Below are positions 61,856 to 64,000 of a stretch of 64,000 nt of DNA, piece after piece. Location: positions 372,001-436,000 of the forward strand of contig NZ_LS999833.1 of NCBI RefSeq assembly GCF_900537175.1. Direction: 5' to 3'. Source of the stretch: Lentilitoribacter sp. Alg239-R112. GTDB lineage: Bacteria > Pseudomonadota > Alphaproteobacteria > Rhizobiales > Rhizobiaceae. The number at the start of each line of letters is the position of its first letter. Position 1 is the first letter of the stretch. The position numbers were made by a program, and so were the translations under genes. The notes below the pieces were generated by a model. That model was not told where the DNA came from, did no database searches, and saw only the letters and a list, made by a program, of their open reading frames with translations.

Positions 61856-62910
61856 GAAACCTCCGCGAACAATGGAGAGTCATTCGATATCCTGGCTTTA
61901 GCCATCTCCGCATATTCAGGGTTTAACTCCAGAAGTATGCAATCACGCCCAAGGCGATCAGCAACAAGGCCAGTTGTCCCCGCACCGCCAAACATATCCA
62001 ATACCATGCCACCCTTAGGACAACCCGCCAAAATACAACGTTTTGCAAGCTCAGGCGGAAACGTCGCAAAATGGGCTTCCGAGTACGCAGCCGTTGGAAT
62101 ATTCCATACTTCTAGCGGCGCTGGCTCATAATTACGTAGGTTGCGTTCTGTGACCGGTAACGCCAAGGCGCTATCAAAACTATCATTATCTTTAACACGC
62201 GCTTTATGCATGCTGTGAGGACGGTCACGTTTCAAGTTCTTTTGCTTACGAGCAACCGCCTTCATATTCCCGTTGGTTTTTTTCCCACCATTAGCGCGGG
62301 CAGATCCAATTTGCGCCATGATATCTTGTGATAACCGAGCATGTGTATTCTTAGAAACTGGTTGAGTTACCGCATCACCATTGTAGTTATATTGTGGCTG
62401 TTTACTGAATAGAAAAATCTTTTCATGAGACCCCGCAGGACGATCTTTAACACTTTCCGGCATAGGGTTAGGCTTAGCCCATATGATCTCAGACCTTACC
62501 CACCAACCGGACTCTTGCATCGCGATAGCAAACCGATTGGGTATCATACAAAGGTCTTTTGGCTTTAGAACCCCACCGATAGTCGAAAAAGGCTTGTCTC
62601 TAAATGTACGATCATCATTGCCCACGGCTTTTGTGGCTGCAGCGCTTCTCCCATTTGGAGTGGTCGCATAACAATCTCCATAATTTACCCAAAGCGTACC
62701 AGTAGATTTTAAAACACGTTTAAACTCCTCGAAAACCGCAACCATGTCTTTAAGATGTTCGCCTAGCGTTTCCTCAAGACCCATTTGACCTTCGACGCCA
62801 TAATCACGAAGCCCCCAATATGGCGGTGAAGTCACGCCACAATCAACAGATTCATCGGGTAAGGTTTTAAGTTGTGCTAGGCAATCTCCGACTATGATTT
62901 GTATGCTCAT
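61852..62910 (-). CDS. DNA methyltransferase (beta class, N4-cytosine or N6-adenine)
   Basis: 352 aa. Motif IV TSPPYWGLRDYG (about 28-39) precedes motif I DMFGGAGTTGLVADRLGR (about 310-328), the beta-class order. Motif X region at the C-terminus LELNPEYAEMAKARI. No restriction enzyme is nearby, so it is a solitary phage methyltransferase, probably protecting phage DNA or regulating expression. Confidence 0.9.
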   Translation of the reverse strand: MSIQIIVGDCLAQLKTLPDESVDCGVTSPPYWGLRDYGVEGQMGLEETLGEHLKDMVAVFEEFKRVLKSTGTLWVNYGDCYATTPNGRSAAATKAVGNDDRTFRDKPFSTIGGVLKPKDLCMIPNRFAIAMQESGWWVRSEIIWAKPNPMPESVKDRPAGSHEKIFLFSKQPQYNYNGDAVTQPVSKNTHARLSQDIMAQIGSARANGGKKTNGNMKAVARKQKNLKRDRPHSMHKARVKDNDSFDSALALPVTERNLRNYEPAPLEVWNIPTAAYSEAHFATFPPELAKRCILAGCPKGGMVLDMFGGAGTTGLVADRLGRDCILLELNPEYAEMAKARISNDSPLFAEVS

Positions 62911-62913
62911 CCC

Positions 62914-63282
62914 CTACCCCTCTTCTTTTTCCGTCCGAACAACAAAATCAGCAGCTTTAAGCGCAATAGGATTAATTTCATGTGTTGCTCTTTCGTGTTC
63001 GATTTGGCGTTCTGTCCGCACACATGCAGCGTGATAGGCGCATTGAAGCGCGACATAATTTGAAGCCATAAAATCTTTCAATTCAGGATCGTAAACCAAC
63101 CGCTTGATAAAGCTGATCGATAGGCCCCATTTGCTTTGAAGGCGATAATACGCACCCTCATACGTATCGCCTTGTCCGCGATATTCTTTAGCAATCAATG
63201 CGTCCGCCATCTGTTTGGCGCTTGTTACATGCATTGGACTCTTGCTCCTTTTCTCAGTACTGCGAAAACTTTTCTCGCCCAT
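62914..63282 (-). CDS. Hypothetical early prophage protein
   Basis: 122 aa from ATG 63282 with AAGGA upstream; the longer frame to 63372 lacks a site. Basic N-terminus (KSFRSTEKRSKSPMHVTSAK) and a helical C-terminal half. Unknown function; perhaps a regulatory protein at the head of the early operon. Confidence 0.6.
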   Translation of the reverse strand: MGEKSFRSTEKRSKSPMHVTSAKQMADALIAKEYRGQGDTYEGAYYRLQSKWGLSISFIKRLVYDPELKDFMASNYVALQCAYHAACVRTERQIEHERATHEINPIALKAADFVVRTEKEEG

Positions 63283-63344
63283 GATAAAATCCTTGTGCTT
63301 AATTCGATCTGCGATGAACGAAACGAAACACGAGGTACTAAAAC

Positions 63345-63602
63345 TTGGCTGAGCAGCACGAAACAAAGCCACGAAAGCTTGGGGTTAAGCGAGACTTAGC
63401 CCCGTCTACTCAGCAAGCCACCAGAATTGGAGGCTTTGAAACACTAGGTCAGGCTACAAGCGGAATAATCGCGAACCTGATAAATAAGCGGGTGAGAGAA
63501 CCGCAAAGGGCTGAGCAACCCGAACCCTCACCCATCGCGCTACACCTTGGGAGGAAAGGAGCGCGAGTTAGAATTAAATGTGAGAGCAAACAAGGCCCAT
63601 GA
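63345..63602 (+). CDS. Possible small plus-strand protein, 85 aa
   Basis: TTG start with a weak CGAGG site. The composition (basic, Pro/Gln/Glu-rich, few hydrophobics) is plausible but not convincing. It lies divergent from the early operon. It may instead be the promoter and operator region of that operon. Confidence 0.3.
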   Translation: MAEQHETKPRKLGVKRDLAPSTQQATRIGGFETLGQATSGIIANLINKRVREPQRAEQPEPSPIALHLGRKGARVRIKCESKQGP

Positions 63603-63613
63603 ACGTAAATCGG

Positions 63614-63772
63614 TCATAGGGCCATCCATAAAAACTGGATTCCACGAGCTACGATTACGCTGCCTATCAACAGATATAAAAGGCTCTTAAATTTACGGCC
63701 TTCATCTCGTAAGCGATCTGATATGTTTAAGGTTATTGCCCCTAATCCAAGTAGTATAAGGCTGATATCCAT
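63614..63772 (-). CDS. Small membrane protein, 52 aa
   Basis: Two hydrophobic segments (MDISLILLGLGAITL and LLYLLIGSVIVARGI) joined by a basic loop (DRLRDEGRKF). The start overlaps the stop of the next gene (TGATG), which supports translation. Unknown function. Confidence 0.5.
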   Translation of the reverse strand: MDISLILLGLGAITLNISDRLRDEGRKFKSLLYLLIGSVIVARGIQFLWMAL

Positions 63773-64000
63773 CAAACCGTCTCCTTGGTTAACTCAGGGG
63801 AAGGCTCTTGAAGCTTGCGGAGGTTGTCCATTGTGGATTTGTAAGCGGGGCGGAAATGTCGCCAATTATACCCACGATGATACCCTACCGAGAAACTAAA
63901 AAATGTATTGTCGTATTCATGGATTACACCAGCAACGGCCAAGACATCACCTTTGGTTAAATCAAATTCGTATATTCTACCGTCTTCGGGAGAAACAGCG
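63772..64000 (-). CDS. Hypothetical prophage protein, N-terminus beyond window edge
   Basis: A frame open to the right edge. The visible end is 75 residues (including FDLTKGDVLAVAGVIHEYDN and YHRGYNWRHFRPAYKSTMDN), with no recognised motif. Stop overlaps the membrane-protein start. Partial. Confidence 0.55.
   Translation of the reverse strand, partial: AVSPEDGRIYEFDLTKGDVLAVAGVIHEYDNTFFSFSVGYHRGYNWRHFRPAYKSTMDNLRKLQEPSPELTKETV

Noticed and set aside
1..64000. CRISPR array
   Set aside because: No series of spaced direct repeats seen; the only tandem repeats are the ATGG tract, the 24-bp and the 21-bp duplications.

Overview
The window looks like low-GC alphaproteobacterial chromosome (order Hyphomicrobiales/Rhizobiales; inferred). 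The main reason is an L-rhamnose locus with the rhizobial gene order (rhaR-S-T-P-Q-U-K on one strand, rhaD-rhaI divergent) and rhizobial-type protein families throughout. The left half is host chromosome with two sugar-catabolism modules and several decayed genes. The right half is a prophage that runs off the right edge.

Region 1 (1-10197, all +) is one tightly packed operon of overlapping or closely spaced genes: the end of a sugar ABC transporter ATPase, three NTF2/SnoaL-like proteins, a histidinol-dehydrogenase paralogue, an SDR, a LacI regulator, a bicupin, a zinc methyl/alkyltransferase of the MetE/epoxyalkane:CoM transferase type, an alpha/beta hydrolase and an RraA-like protein. The set implies uptake and stepwise oxidation and cleavage of a sugar-like or modified substrate that I cannot identify. 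This is the best host candidate for an undescribed pathway.

Region 2 (10198-23580) is the L-rhamnose locus. It starts with an IS6-type transposase relic, a zinc alcohol dehydrogenase and a second IS6 relic that carries a 14-copy tetranucleotide repeat. Then come rhaK, rhaU, rhaQ, rhaP, rhaT, rhaS and rhaR on the minus strand, and rhaD and rhaI on the plus strand. A perfect 22-bp inverted operator pair lies in the divergent control region. After rhaI there are relics of rpiB and cysQ.

Region 3 (23581-29618) holds a polar amino-acid ABC transporter, an MFS carrier, an HTTM-like membrane protein with an unknown partner, a small secreted protein and an L,D-transpeptidase.

Region 4 (29619-32700) looks like a decayed integrative element: a degenerate tRNA 3'-end match on the left, a Fic protein, a tyrosine-recombinase relic, a membrane protein, repeated TTTGTGTCCCAC sites, and the orphan 3' half of a tRNA-Thr on the right. 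That orphan half is probably the left attachment site of the prophage.

Region 5 (32700-64000) is a podovirus-type (P22-like head) prophage. A left array of very small plus-strand genes is followed, on the minus strand and read right to left, by: replication and early genes (DNA methyltransferase, RusA, HTH replication protein, a helicase-loader-like protein, a DnaA domain IV protein), terminase small and large subunits, portal, scaffold, P22-type coat, adaptor, stabilisation and ejection proteins, a GH73 virion hydrolase, tail fibre, and a lysis module with overlapping spanins and an endolysin with a C-terminal membrane segment. A plus-strand accessory cassette (secreted protein, HicBA, two small membrane proteins, plus a minus-strand DUF4760-like protein) interrupts the virion operon. 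No tail sheath or tape measure gene is visible.
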